A stretch of 64,000 nucleotides of DNA from an uncultured Verrucomicrobia subdivision 3 bacterium. Lineage in GTDB: Bacteria > Verrucomicrobiota > Verrucomicrobiia > Limisphaerales > UBA11358. The DNA is taken from positions 1-64,000 of the forward strand of contig CAIXUZ010000023.1 in assembly GCA_903922735.1 (NCBI GenBank), read 5' to 3'. The notes beneath the pieces were generated by a model. It saw only the letters and a list, made by a program, of their open reading frames with translations, was not told where the DNA came from and ran no database searches. The translations under genes and the position numbers were made by a program. Positions 36,771-45,734 of this stretch are shown piece by piece. Within the stretch, counting starts at the first letter, position 1. Each line of letters opens with the position of its first letter.

Positions 36771-37778
36771 ATGAAACTCGAAAAGTATTCCGGCAATCCC
36801 ATCCTCTTACCGAATCCCAAGCAGCCTTGGGAAAGCCTGGTCGTCTGCAATCCCGGCGTGATTCACGACCGAGGCACGTTTTACATGCTCTACCGCTGCG
36901 CGGGCAACGATGCGCAGCACGTCATCCGCTTCGGCCTCGCGACCAGTCGGGATGGCTTCAATTTCAAGCGCGCCGCCAACCAGCCAAACCTGGAACCGAG
37001 CGCGGACGGCGAGGACGCCGGCTGCATCGAGGATCCGCGCATCGTGAAAATTGACGGGCGTTACCTGATCACCTACGCCTATCGCCCTTATTTTCCGCGC
37101 AAATACTGGCTGGCCGCCGACAACTCCGCTTTCAATCCGCGCGACAAAACGCAGCCCAAAGCCTTCGGCGAAAACCTCACCTCGTCCGGCTTGCTGATGA
37201 CGACCGATTTCAAAAAATACCGCCGGCTGGGTCGCATAACCGACCCGACGCTGGACGACCGGGACGTGATACTATTTCCGGAAAAAATCAACGACCAATA
37301 CGCCCTGCTCCGCCGTCCGATGCAGTGGGCCGGCAAAAAATACGGCACAAAATATCCGGCCATCTGGATTTGTTTCGGCGATGACCCGCTGAAGTGGGGC
37401 AAAGATCATTTGCTGGCCAAGGGCAAATTTCACTGGGAGCGCAAAATCGGCGGCTCCACGCCGCCGCTCAAACACAAGCAGGGCTGGTTCGTCATTTATC
37501 ACGCCGTGGACGCGAAAGGCATCTACCATGTCGGCGCGATGATGCTGGACTTGAAAGACCCGCGCAAAGTCATCGCCCGCACGCCGGAACCGATCATGTC
37601 GCCGGAGGCGGAATATGAATGGAAAGGTCTCTACCCGCACGGCGTCGTGTTTCCGACGGCGAATGTGGTCGTGAACGGCAAACTGTTCGTCTATTACGGC
37701 TGCGCCGATAAATTCATCGGGGTCGCCACCGCCAACTTCAACCAGCTGGTGAATTACGTCCTGCAATTTCCAGCATAA
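36771..37778 (+). CDS. Glycoside hydrolase family 130 mannoside phosphorylase
   Basis: A 335-residue cytoplasmic enzyme (no signal peptide) with a five-bladed beta-propeller fold. GH130 features: YSGNPIL at the N-terminus (equivalent of RNPI), catalytic D88 in AGCIEDPRI and phosphate-binding LMTTDFKKYRRLG / LFPEKINDQYALLRRPM arginine-rich loops. Known members phosphorolyse beta-mannosides (for example beta-1,4-mannooligosaccharides or mannosyl-N-acetylglucosamine) to mannose-1-phosphate. Sub-specificity cannot be told. It would act on disaccharides brought in by the upstream symporter, saving ATP. Confidence 0.88.
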   Translation: MKLEKYSGNPILLPNPKQPWESLVVCNPGVIHDRGTFYMLYRCAGNDAQHVIRFGLATSRDGFNFKRAANQPNLEPSADGEDAGCIEDPRIVKIDGRYLITYAYRPYFPRKYWLAADNSAFNPRDKTQPKAFGENLTSSGLLMTTDFKKYRRLGRITDPTLDDRDVILFPEKINDQYALLRRPMQWAGKKYGTKYPAIWICFGDDPLKWGKDHLLAKGKFHWERKIGGSTPPLKHKQGWFVIYHAVDAKGIYHVGAMMLDLKDPRKVIARTPEPIMSPEAEYEWKGLYPHGVVFPTANVVVNGKLFVYYGCADKFIGVATANFNQLVNYVLQFPA

Positions 37779-37795
37779 CTATCCCCCGATATCTC

Positions 37796-39292
37796 ATGAA
37801 AAAACTGATTCTTTCGCTTTTTGCCGGCACCGCAATACTGGCGACCCAGGCCCAGGCGGAGCCGATTCAAATCACCGCCGACCCGGGAGCGCCGCTTTGC
37901 ACTAATTTTCTCGGCTTCGGCGTGCAATGGAGCGCCTATCCCTGGTTCGACCTCACCGAGGCGGAGTGGCAGAAAATCTTTGAGCGGCTGGACTACATGC
38001 GCGTGCCGATTGTCCGGCTAATGACGCGTTCCTACACTTATTGCGACGGATTCGATGCGGACGGCAAGCCCATCTACAACTGGGATAACAACCGCATGAA
38101 AAAAATATATCGCCTGCTCGACTACTGTCAGGCGCACGGCGTAAAAGTCATACTCGGCGAATGGGATCATCCCTCATCGCAGCAGGACCGGCCGGACATC
38201 GCCACGGACAAACTGCAGCAATATCACATGGACGAAAACGACCCGCGCTGGCATCGCATCATCGCGGACGAGGTGGAATACCTGCGGAACGTGAAGCACT
38301 ACACCTGCATCGTCTATTTCAATTTGTTAAATGAACCGAACAGCAATTCCTCCGGGCGCATCCCGTTCGACAAATGGAAGTCGGCCATCACCTCACTCAA
38401 CGCTGAATTCGCCAAACGCGGCCTGGCGAAGGATGTCAAAATGGTCGGTCCGGACGTGACGTTTCTGCCGCGCGACGGCTTTTGGATTGAACTCAACGTG
38501 CAACAATGTCCCAAGGAGGTGGCGGCGTATGATTTTCATTACTACGCGCCCGCGGCGGATCTCGAATCCGGCTATCTCGAAAAGTTTTGCTGGATGAAGA
38601 AGAATTACATTGACCGCTACGATCCCAGCGGGAAATCCAAACCCTTCTTCATGGGCGAAGCCGGCATGACCGGCGGCCCCGTCCAGCCGCAGGGTGGCAG
38701 CGACAGCCAACCGCACATCTACGGGCACAACTACGGCGTCTGGATGGCCGATTACAACGTGCAGTGCGCCCGCGCCGGCATGGCGGGAACGATTGCGTGG
38801 GACCTGGACGACGCGATGCACATCAACAAAGACAAAGATTCCAAGTGGCCCGACGTGACGAAAACCCTCTTCAAGAAATGGGGTTTCTGGAATAGTCTCG
38901 CCAACGAAATCGGTCATCCGGAAGACATGAATCTGCGGCCGTGGTTTTTCACCTGGTCGCTGCTGTCCCGCAGTTTTCCACCGGGCTGCACCACGCTAAA
39001 AACCTCAGAAACGCTCGCGCCCGGCCTGCGCTCGCTCGCGGCGACGGTGGGCGATGACCTTTCCATCGCGCTCGTCAACGACTCGGATGTGCCACAGGAA
39101 ATCCATGTCCGCGTGCCGGGCAGCAAGAAGATTTCACAACTGGCGCGCTACAATTATTTCCCCGACGAGAAGCTCACGGACAAAAATGGTTTTCCGCAGG
39201 CCAAAGAGATTCTGGCGGACGCCGATCTGGCCGCGGGCTTGATGGTCAGCCTGCCCGCGCGCAGCGTGGTGATTTTCACCTCGGTTAAGTGA
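37796..39292 (+). CDS. Secreted clan GH-A glycosidase (GH5-like)
   Basis: A 498-residue secreted protein with signal peptide (MKKLILSLFAGTAILATQAQA). A TIM-barrel glycosidase of clan GH-A: acid/base E180 (FNLLNEPN) and nucleophile E288 (FFMGEAGMTGG). After the barrel (to about residue 375) there is a beta-rich tail (LAATVGDDLSIALVNDSD) typical of GH39/GH51/GH5 relatives. It is placed between a GH130 phosphorylase and a GH92 mannosidase, so beta-mannanase or beta-mannosidase activity is likely. The exact family number is uncertain. Confidence 0.78.
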   Translation: MKKLILSLFAGTAILATQAQAEPIQITADPGAPLCTNFLGFGVQWSAYPWFDLTEAEWQKIFERLDYMRVPIVRLMTRSYTYCDGFDADGKPIYNWDNNRMKKIYRLLDYCQAHGVKVILGEWDHPSSQQDRPDIATDKLQQYHMDENDPRWHRIIADEVEYLRNVKHYTCIVYFNLLNEPNSNSSGRIPFDKWKSAITSLNAEFAKRGLAKDVKMVGPDVTFLPRDGFWIELNVQQCPKEVAAYDFHYYAPAADLESGYLEKFCWMKKNYIDRYDPSGKSKPFFMGEAGMTGGPVQPQGGSDSQPHIYGHNYGVWMADYNVQCARAGMAGTIAWDLDDAMHINKDKDSKWPDVTKTLFKKWGFWNSLANEIGHPEDMNLRPWFFTWSLLSRSFPPGCTTLKTSETLAPGLRSLAATVGDDLSIALVNDSDVPQEIHVRVPGSKKISQLARYNYFPDEKLTDKNGFPQAKEILADADLAAGLMVSLPARSVVIFTSVK

Positions 39293-39319
39293 ACGGAACG
39301 CCGAAGGGAAATTCCGTTC
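39291..39319. repeat. Hairpin between GH-A and GH92 genes
   Basis: GAACGGAA (39291-39298) pairs with TTCCGTTC (39312-39319) around a 13-base loop. It lies directly after the GH-A stop codon and 24 bases before the GH92 start, so it may affect mRNA stability or limit read-through between the two genes. Confidence 0.45.
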
Positions 39320-39342
39320 TGGTTGGGTTTTTAGCAGAAAAT

Positions 39343-41706
39343 ATGAATCAAATCCTGAACCGGAGATATTGTTCCAGATTTGCCTTGTTTCTGTTCGTTT
39401 TGCTTGCCGCCGAAAATATTTTCGCGGAGCCGGTTTCAGAGGCACCGGTGGACATGGTTCATCCGCTCATCGGATCCGACCGTTGCCGCAATTTTTTCAT
39501 GACCGCAGCGGCGCGGCCGTTCGGCATGGTGAAGCTCGCGCCCGACACGGAGATTTTCGGCTACTATCGCACCGGCTACCAGAACGCCCAAACCAATATA
39601 CTGGGTTTCAGCCAGATTCATGAATTCCAAATGGGCGGGCTCGCGGTGATGCCGGTTTCCGGCAAGGTGAACCCGATTCCCGGTCCGGAACGCTGGAAAT
39701 CAGGATTTAATCCGGCGGCGCAAACCGTCACGCCGGGCTACCAAAAGATTCACCTTGATCGCTATGACATTACTGCCGAACTCACCGCCACGCGCCGGGT
39801 CGGATTTCATCGCTACACGTTTGAGCGGGCGGACGAAGCTGCCGTGCTCATGCCCCTCACAGGCATATGGAACGAGGCGCGAATGTATAGCTGCGATGTC
39901 AAACGCACCTCCCCCGACGGGATTGAGGGCAGCCTGATTTTTGCCGACGCGCGGCTCTCGACCGATTCCCGATTGGTCGTGCCCACGCAGGTTTTCTTCA
40001 TCATCGCGGCCGACCGTCCGCTCAAGTCGCTGGACGGCTGGCGCACACAGGAAATGGTTCGGAACCTCAATGGCATCAAAGGCGAGAACAATGGTCTGGT
40101 GCTTGATTTTGGCAAAGTGGCCGCCGGCACCACGGTGCAGATGAAGGTGGCCATTTCCTACTGTTCCGTGGAGCAGGCGCGGTTGAACCTGAACGCCGAA
40201 TTGCCCGGGTGGGATTTTGCGGCGGTACGGGCCGCGGCGCGCGCCGAATGGAATACCGCCTTGAGCCGCATCGAAATCACCGGATCGTCCGAGCGCAAAA
40301 TAAAATTTTACACCGACCTTTGGCACAGCCTGCTGGGTCGCGGGGTCTTCAGCGACGTGAATGGCAAGTATCCGATTTACCACGATGGCCAGTTTAGCGA
40401 GATCAATCACGACGTGAACGGCCAGTATCCCATCGGCGGTAAAAAGCAGTCCACCGAAATCAAATCCGTTCCGCTCAATGAACAGGGTGAACCGGCGTTT
40501 GCGATGCACGTTTCGGACGCGTTTTGGTGGACGCAGCAAAATCTCAACACCCTCTGGGGTCTGGCTTACCCCGACGTCCTGCGCGAGTTCTGCAATTCAT
40601 GGCTGCGGTTTTATGACGACACCGGCGAATTGCCCATGGGCGCGAGTGTCGGGCGCTTGGATTACATCATGTCGGGCGACCAGGCCGCGCCACTGCTAGG
40701 CCGGGCGGTTCAGATGGATCTGCCGGGCGTGGACGGCGAACATGCATTGGTCGCGATGAAAGCCATGCATAAAGGCACAAACCGCCCGATGGGCGACGTG
40801 GACATATACGCCAAATATGGCGGCTGGATGCCGGCGGATCTGGGTGAGCGCAAATGGTCGGTCACCCGCACCGTGGAAAATGCGTGGTGCGACTGGATTC
40901 TCGGCGAGGTCGCGCAAAAACTCGGTCACACGGAAGATGCCGACCGCTATCTGCGCCGCTCGCGGGGCTGGACGAATCTTTACAATCCAGCGAACGGCTG
41001 GCTGCAACCGCGTAATTCGGATGGCTCCTGGTTTGAACCCTTTGATCCCCTGCTCTGTGGCAGCCAGCATTTCCTGGAAAGCTACTCGGCGGTGCTGACG
41101 TGGTTTCCCGTTCACGACCTGGATGGCATGAGCCAAATGATGGGCGGGCAGGAGAAAGCCATCCAGCGGCTGAACGAACAATTCGAGCGCGCCGCCAGGC
41201 AGAATTTCCGTTTCGGCTGGTTGCAGTATGAAAACAACACGGGGTTTCACCATGCGCATCTGTTCAATGGGCTGGGCGACCCCGTGAAAACACAGCGCTG
41301 GGTGCGCAGGGTTTATGCGGCCAATTACCGCCTGACCACCACCTCGGCGGAAGCTTACGCCCACGACGACGAGGATCAGGGCCAGATGGGTTCGCTCAGC
41401 GCACTCATGGCCATGGGGCTGTTTCAGCTCCGCGGCGGCTGCGAGGCAAATCCCGGCTACGAACTCACCGCCCCGATGCTCGACCGGGTGGTGATTCACC
41501 TGCAGCCCGATGCTTACACCGCCAGGGATTTCATCATCACCGCCGGCCCCGATCCGGAAAAAAATGGCTATATTCAATCGGTCACCTTCAACGGCCGGCC
41601 GCTCACCCGGCTGGTCATCACGCAAGAACAGATTCGCCAAGGCGCGCGGCTCGACTTTAAGCTTTCCGACCAACCGAACCCATTATGGTCAGAGCCGGCA
41701 AAATGA
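39343..41706 (+). CDS. Secreted GH92 alpha-mannosidase
   Basis: A 787-residue exo-alpha-mannosidase, Ca2+-dependent in known members. A signal peptide runs from MNQILNRRYCSRFALFLFVLLAAENIFA. GH92 sequence starts immediately (VDMVHPLIGSDRCRNFFMTAA) and continues with the (alpha/alpha)6 domain, including DGELPMG-like 'DTGELPMGASVGR' and the catalytic-region AHDDEDQGQMGSLSALMAMGLFQL. ATG 39343 was chosen over an upstream in-frame start that overlaps the previous gene. It removes alpha-1,2/1,3/1,6 mannose from mannans or N-glycan-like substrates. Confidence 0.92.
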   Translation: MNQILNRRYCSRFALFLFVLLAAENIFAEPVSEAPVDMVHPLIGSDRCRNFFMTAAARPFGMVKLAPDTEIFGYYRTGYQNAQTNILGFSQIHEFQMGGLAVMPVSGKVNPIPGPERWKSGFNPAAQTVTPGYQKIHLDRYDITAELTATRRVGFHRYTFERADEAAVLMPLTGIWNEARMYSCDVKRTSPDGIEGSLIFADARLSTDSRLVVPTQVFFIIAADRPLKSLDGWRTQEMVRNLNGIKGENNGLVLDFGKVAAGTTVQMKVAISYCSVEQARLNLNAELPGWDFAAVRAAARAEWNTALSRIEITGSSERKIKFYTDLWHSLLGRGVFSDVNGKYPIYHDGQFSEINHDVNGQYPIGGKKQSTEIKSVPLNEQGEPAFAMHVSDAFWWTQQNLNTLWGLAYPDVLREFCNSWLRFYDDTGELPMGASVGRLDYIMSGDQAAPLLGRAVQMDLPGVDGEHALVAMKAMHKGTNRPMGDVDIYAKYGGWMPADLGERKWSVTRTVENAWCDWILGEVAQKLGHTEDADRYLRRSRGWTNLYNPANGWLQPRNSDGSWFEPFDPLLCGSQHFLESYSAVLTWFPVHDLDGMSQMMGGQEKAIQRLNEQFERAARQNFRFGWLQYENNTGFHHAHLFNGLGDPVKTQRWVRRVYAANYRLTTTSAEAYAHDDEDQGQMGSLSALMAMGLFQLRGGCEANPGYELTAPMLDRVVIHLQPDAYTARDFIITAGPDPEKNGYIQSVTFNGRPLTRLVITQEQIRQGARLDFKLSDQPNPLWSEPAK

Positions 41707-41728
41707 AAGTTTAAATCAAAATTTGATC

Positions 41729-44422
41729 ATGCAAAAAACAATCAGCCGAAGCTCCAAAACAATCCTCGCAACCGCAAAAAGCTCGTGGCCGCGGCTCGCC
41801 TTGAAGTTTTCCGGCGCGCTGGCGCTGGCGTGGTTCCTGATCCGGGTGATTCCCAAACCGAGCCGTTCCAATTACCCATGCCAGCGCGCGGCGTTTCCGC
41901 TCGCGTCCAGTTTTGTGATATGGCTTTGCGGGATGCTGACGATCAAGGCGTGCGGAAAATATTTTTCGCGCGGGCGGCTGGCGGCCGGCGGCGCATTGGT
42001 TTTTCTGGCCGCGGTGGTGTGGACGATCATTTCATTCACCGGCGACAGCGCGGCGCAAAATATCGCGCCCAAGAAACCGTCCGATTGGAATTTCATTCCT
42101 GCGCCGCCGAACCAGCCGGCGGGCGTGGCGCGCGGCATTTTTCCCGGCCGCGTCGTCTGGGCGCGGGATCCGCTCGCGACCAGATGGGCAGGCCGCTGGC
42201 AGCAAATAACCGACCAGTGGTGGCTTGACGAAAACACCGACCAGGCGCGCGTGGACCATTTGCTCGTCAGCACGCTGACCAGACTTACCGGTAAAACGAA
42301 CAGCGCAGAGGCGTGGCGCGCGATTTTCGGGTATTACAATCTGCATTCGCGCCAGCTTGAAGCCCGCGGCTACCAGCCTGGCGAAATCGTCGCGGTGAAG
42401 GTCAATTTGAATAACAGCACCAAACCGGGCAAAGTGGACAACTATATTGACGCCACGCCGCAGACGATTCTGTCGATGGTGCGCCAGTTGGTGAACGAGG
42501 CGAAGGTGCGGCCGCAGGACATCGTGATTTATGACGTGCGGCGCTACATTCCGCCTTGCATTTTGAGCAAGGTCTGGGGTGATTTTCCGGCCGTGCGATT
42601 TGTCCAGCAATCCTCGCCGGCGGAGCCGCAGCCCAAAAATCCCGCAACCGGCGACTATCACAACCTCGAAAAAGTGAACTGGGTCGAGGGCATCACCTAT
42701 TCACGCGACAATGACAAATATAAGGACGCGCGGCTCATCCCGAAGCAGATCCAGGACGCGACGTATCTGGTGAACCTTGCCATTCTCAAAGCCCATTCGT
42801 ACCCCTACAACGAAATGGACCGCGGCGACAGCGGACAGACCGGCATTTCGATGTGCGGAAAAAATCATTTCGGCTCGATCAAGGGGCCGTATGAACTGCA
42901 TTCCATCATCAACCCCGATCTGGAGGCCACACCGCATTTTTATTCACCGCTGGTGGACTTGGCCGCGTCGCCGAATCTCGGCGCGAAGACCGTTCTTTAT
43001 GTTCTCGACGGGCTTTACTGCGGGCGCAAATGGCAGTCGTTTCCGCAGCATTTTCCGAATCCGCCGTTCAACAACCGCGTGGAGCCTTACGAAAATTCCG
43101 ACTGGCCGGCGAGCCTGCTGGCGTCGCTCGACGGCGTGGCGCTGGATTCCGTCGGGCTGGATTTGATTTTCGCGCAGACCAAAAACAACAACGATACGAA
43201 CGGCCATCCGCGCATTTTGATCCGCGCGAACGCGGATGATTACCTGTTTGAAATGGCGCAGGCGGAGCATCCCCCGTCCGGCGCGGTTTACCGGCAAGGC
43301 GGCAAAACCGTGACCAGCCTGGGCGTGCATGAGCATTGGGACAGCGATGCGACCAAGCAATATTCCCGCAATCTCGACCCCGGAAACGGAACAGGCATTG
43401 AGCTGATTTACCTGCCCATCACCGGGGCAATCAATGCGGCCACAAATTCATCGGCCGAAACCGAGAAGGAACCCGCCACGCACGCACCCTATTCGCCGAC
43501 GGTTTTACCGGGCAACGGCCTGACGCAACACCCCTTTCTTTATTGCGGTGAATGGGACACGCGCAAGCCGGACGCGCAAGCCATTTTCCTCGTGCGCGAT
43601 GGCAGAATTGTCTGGCGCTACAACCTGCCGATGAAGGCCGCGCGCGGCGGCATCCAGGAATTCGACGACGCGGGCATGCTCCCGAACGGCGATGTGGTGT
43701 TTTCGCGGATGTCCGGCGCGGGGATAGTTTCGCCCGACAAAAAGCTGGTATGGAATTACGAAGCGCCGGTCGGCACGGAGGTTCATTCGGCGCAATATCT
43801 CGGCGGCGACCGCGTGCTGGTCATGCGCAACGGCAATCCCGCGCAGGCGATGATCTTCAATGTCGCAGCCAACCTCCTCGAACGGGAGATACCCATTCCG
43901 ACCACCGTGACCAACCCGCACGCGCAGTTCCGGCACATCCGCATGACGCCGGCGGGCACGTTGCTCGTGCCCCACATGGGCGAAGGCAAGGTGGTGGAAT
44001 ACGATTTGCGCGGCAGGGAAATCTGGTCGGTGAAGGCGCCGAGCGCCTGGGCGGCGGTGCGTCTGCCAAACGGCAATACGCTGCTTTCCGGCAATGCCAA
44101 AGGATACTTGCGCGAAGTGAATCCGGCGGGTGGGACGGTCTGGGAATTCACGCAAAAGGATGCACCGGACATCAAGCTATTCACCATCCAAGGCGCGGAA
44201 CGCCTGGCAAATGGCAACACGGTGTTTTGCAACTGGTGTCCGAACGGCGTAAAAAACCAGACGGACTGGCCCACGACGGTGCAGGTGCTGGAAGTCACAC
44301 CGGAGAAGAAAATCGCCTGGGCGCTGCGCTCCTGGCAGGAGCCGGCGGATTTGGGGCCGGCGACGATGATTCAACTTTTGGATGAGCCGGGCGGGGTCGA
44401 ACGCCCCGGCCAGACACGATAG
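41729..44422 (+). CDS. Membrane protein with DUF362 domain fused to a beta-propeller
   Basis: An 897-residue protein. The first ~105 residues hold three membrane helices (about 23-41, 53-72 and 83-102). Residues ~190-560 look like DUF362 (IVAVKVNLNN, DIVIYDVRRYIP, NLAILKAHSYPYNE, GISMCGKNHFGSIKGP). From ~600 to the end comes a beta-propeller-like region with repeats of the form NGDVVFSR...DKKLVWNYE, NTLLSGN...GTVWEF and NTVFCNW...EKKIAWAL, resembling PQQ/arylsulfotransferase-type repeats. ATG 41729 was chosen because the longer frame (41510) covers the GH92 coding end. It follows GH92 by 22 bases. No activity can be assigned. Confidence 0.72.
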   Translation: MQKTISRSSKTILATAKSSWPRLALKFSGALALAWFLIRVIPKPSRSNYPCQRAAFPLASSFVIWLCGMLTIKACGKYFSRGRLAAGGALVFLAAVVWTIISFTGDSAAQNIAPKKPSDWNFIPAPPNQPAGVARGIFPGRVVWARDPLATRWAGRWQQITDQWWLDENTDQARVDHLLVSTLTRLTGKTNSAEAWRAIFGYYNLHSRQLEARGYQPGEIVAVKVNLNNSTKPGKVDNYIDATPQTILSMVRQLVNEAKVRPQDIVIYDVRRYIPPCILSKVWGDFPAVRFVQQSSPAEPQPKNPATGDYHNLEKVNWVEGITYSRDNDKYKDARLIPKQIQDATYLVNLAILKAHSYPYNEMDRGDSGQTGISMCGKNHFGSIKGPYELHSIINPDLEATPHFYSPLVDLAASPNLGAKTVLYVLDGLYCGRKWQSFPQHFPNPPFNNRVEPYENSDWPASLLASLDGVALDSVGLDLIFAQTKNNNDTNGHPRILIRANADDYLFEMAQAEHPPSGAVYRQGGKTVTSLGVHEHWDSDATKQYSRNLDPGNGTGIELIYLPITGAINAATNSSAETEKEPATHAPYSPTVLPGNGLTQHPFLYCGEWDTRKPDAQAIFLVRDGRIVWRYNLPMKAARGGIQEFDDAGMLPNGDVVFSRMSGAGIVSPDKKLVWNYEAPVGTEVHSAQYLGGDRVLVMRNGNPAQAMIFNVAANLLEREIPIPTTVTNPHAQFRHIRMTPAGTLLVPHMGEGKVVEYDLRGREIWSVKAPSAWAAVRLPNGNTLLSGNAKGYLREVNPAGGTVWEFTQKDAPDIKLFTIQGAERLANGNTVFCNWCPNGVKNQTDWPTTVQVLEVTPEKKIAWALRSWQEPADLGPATMIQLLDEPGGVERPGQTR

Positions 44423-44436
44423 CGCTGGTGTATTTT

Positions 44437-45600
44437 TCAGTCCGGACGGAAATCGTTCGGCGAAGCCTTGAGGATGCGTTGAAACGCGGCGCGCAGATTT
44501 TTTCCCGTGCCGAAGCCGCAGGCGCGCGCAATTTCCTCCGCTGTATGCTGGTTGTGGGTGGCGAGCAGGGCCTTGGCTTTTTGAATCCGCAGCCGCACGA
44601 GGAATTCCGCCGGTGAAGTTTTTCGTTCCGCCCGAAACCGCATTTCCAATAATCGCCGCGAGACGCCGGCGATTTCGGCTACCTGATCCATTTTGAAAGA
44701 CCCGGCAAAATGATGGCGCATATGGGTGACGGCCTTTTTGACCACCGGGTCGTCAATGTGCAGCACGTCGGTGGACGTTCTGGCCGCGACTTCGGAGGGA
44801 TCAATCAGCACCGGATCCGGCGGCGGCGTTTTGCCCTGCATCAACTGGTGCAAGAGCCGCGCTGATTCATAACCCATCCGGTACGCGTTGACGCAAACGC
44901 TGGTGAGCGTCGGGGTGGAAAATTCGCAGACCATCAAATCGTTGTCCGAGCCGATCACCGCCACGTCCTCCGGCACGCGCAGGCCCAGTTCGCGGCAGGC
45001 GGACAGCACGATGAGCGCGCGGTAATCATGGACGGCAAAAACGCCGGCGGGCAGCGGCAGAGTTTTCAGCCAGCGCTTGATGGGCTCGTAGCGCTCATTC
45101 CACAGGGCGTCGCGCGTCATGTGCGGCAGACAAAAAGTGTTGGCCTTCAGGCCGGCTTCCCTGGCCGCTAGCTTGAACCCTTGCATGCGCTCGTCGGAAT
45201 ACCACCGGCCCTGGACGCCGTGATACGCCAGGTTTTTCAATCCCAAACTGATCAAATGTTCGGCGGCCAGCCGGCCCACCTGCGGATTATTCTGCGCGAC
45301 GCGGGGGATTTTGCAGTCAGCCCCGAGATCCTCGCCGATATTGACCATCGGGATGCTCCACTTGCGGAACTGCTCGGATTGTTGGTAATCATTCGCCTGC
45401 AAAATAATCCCGTCCACTTTCCAGGATTTCAAGCGCGACCATTCCAGCGGGAAATCCTCGGCGCTTTCCGGGTTCACCGGGCAGGAAGTCAGCAGCCAAT
45501 GGTGTTCGCGGGCGTATTCGTTGACGCCATTGAAGAAGCGGGTGATTCCCCACGGTTTGGAATCCGGCAGGGCCACGGCGATTTTCGGCTGGCGTTTCAA
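44437..45600 (-). CDS. XylR-type transcriptional regulator (sugar-binding domain + AraC HTH)
   Basis: A 387-residue regulator. The N-terminal ~270 residues are a LacI/PBP1-like sugar-binding domain (KIAVALPDSKPWGITRFFNGV; DVAVIGSDNDLMVCEFSTPTLTSV; AYRMGYESARLL), and the C-terminal ~100 residues contain two helix-turn-helices of AraC type (MDQVAEIAGVSRRLLEMRFRA; TAEEIARACGFGTGKNLRAAFQ). This order matches XylR. The TTG at 45600 is favoured since it begins at KRQPKIAVALP; a TTG at 45621 would put the start inside the operator half-site. Likely senses a sugar from mannan/glucan and controls the locus and itself. Confidence 0.85.
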   Translation of the reverse strand: MKRQPKIAVALPDSKPWGITRFFNGVNEYAREHHWLLTSCPVNPESAEDFPLEWSRLKSWKVDGIILQANDYQQSEQFRKWSIPMVNIGEDLGADCKIPRVAQNNPQVGRLAAEHLISLGLKNLAYHGVQGRWYSDERMQGFKLAAREAGLKANTFCLPHMTRDALWNERYEPIKRWLKTLPLPAGVFAVHDYRALIVLSACRELGLRVPEDVAVIGSDNDLMVCEFSTPTLTSVCVNAYRMGYESARLLHQLMQGKTPPPDPVLIDPSEVAARTSTDVLHIDDPVVKKAVTHMRHHFAGSFKMDQVAEIAGVSRRLLEMRFRAERKTSPAEFLVRLRIQKAKALLATHNQHTAEEIARACGFGTGKNLRAAFQRILKASPNDFRPD

Positions 45601-45614
45601 GGGGGAAACAGATT

Positions 45615-45642
45615 TGCGCAAAAGGTACCATGTTTGCGTAAA
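45615..45642. promoter_or_regulatory. Paired regulator-binding motif in the regulator/giant-enzyme intergenic region
   Basis: TGCGCAAA at 45615-45622 (context TTTGCGCAAAA) and TGCGTAAA at 45635-45642 (context TTTGCGTAAA), spaced 20 bp start to start, as at 35099. It overlaps the 5' end of the regulator gene and lies 93 bases before the giant glycosidase ATG, so it could serve autoregulation and divergent activation. Confidence 0.55.
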
Positions 45643-45734
45643 CCGTCAATTGCCGCGCATCCGCGAAAACTTCAGACTGGCAAGGTTGACCCATTGGGTT
45701 TCGGCGCCATCCGCCGGATTTTAAGAAAAAAATT

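Noticed and set aside
41510-41728. Upstream extension of the DUF362 fusion protein
   Set aside because: This part is an out-of-frame reading of the GH92 gene end; the ATG at 41729 begins a normal N-terminus.
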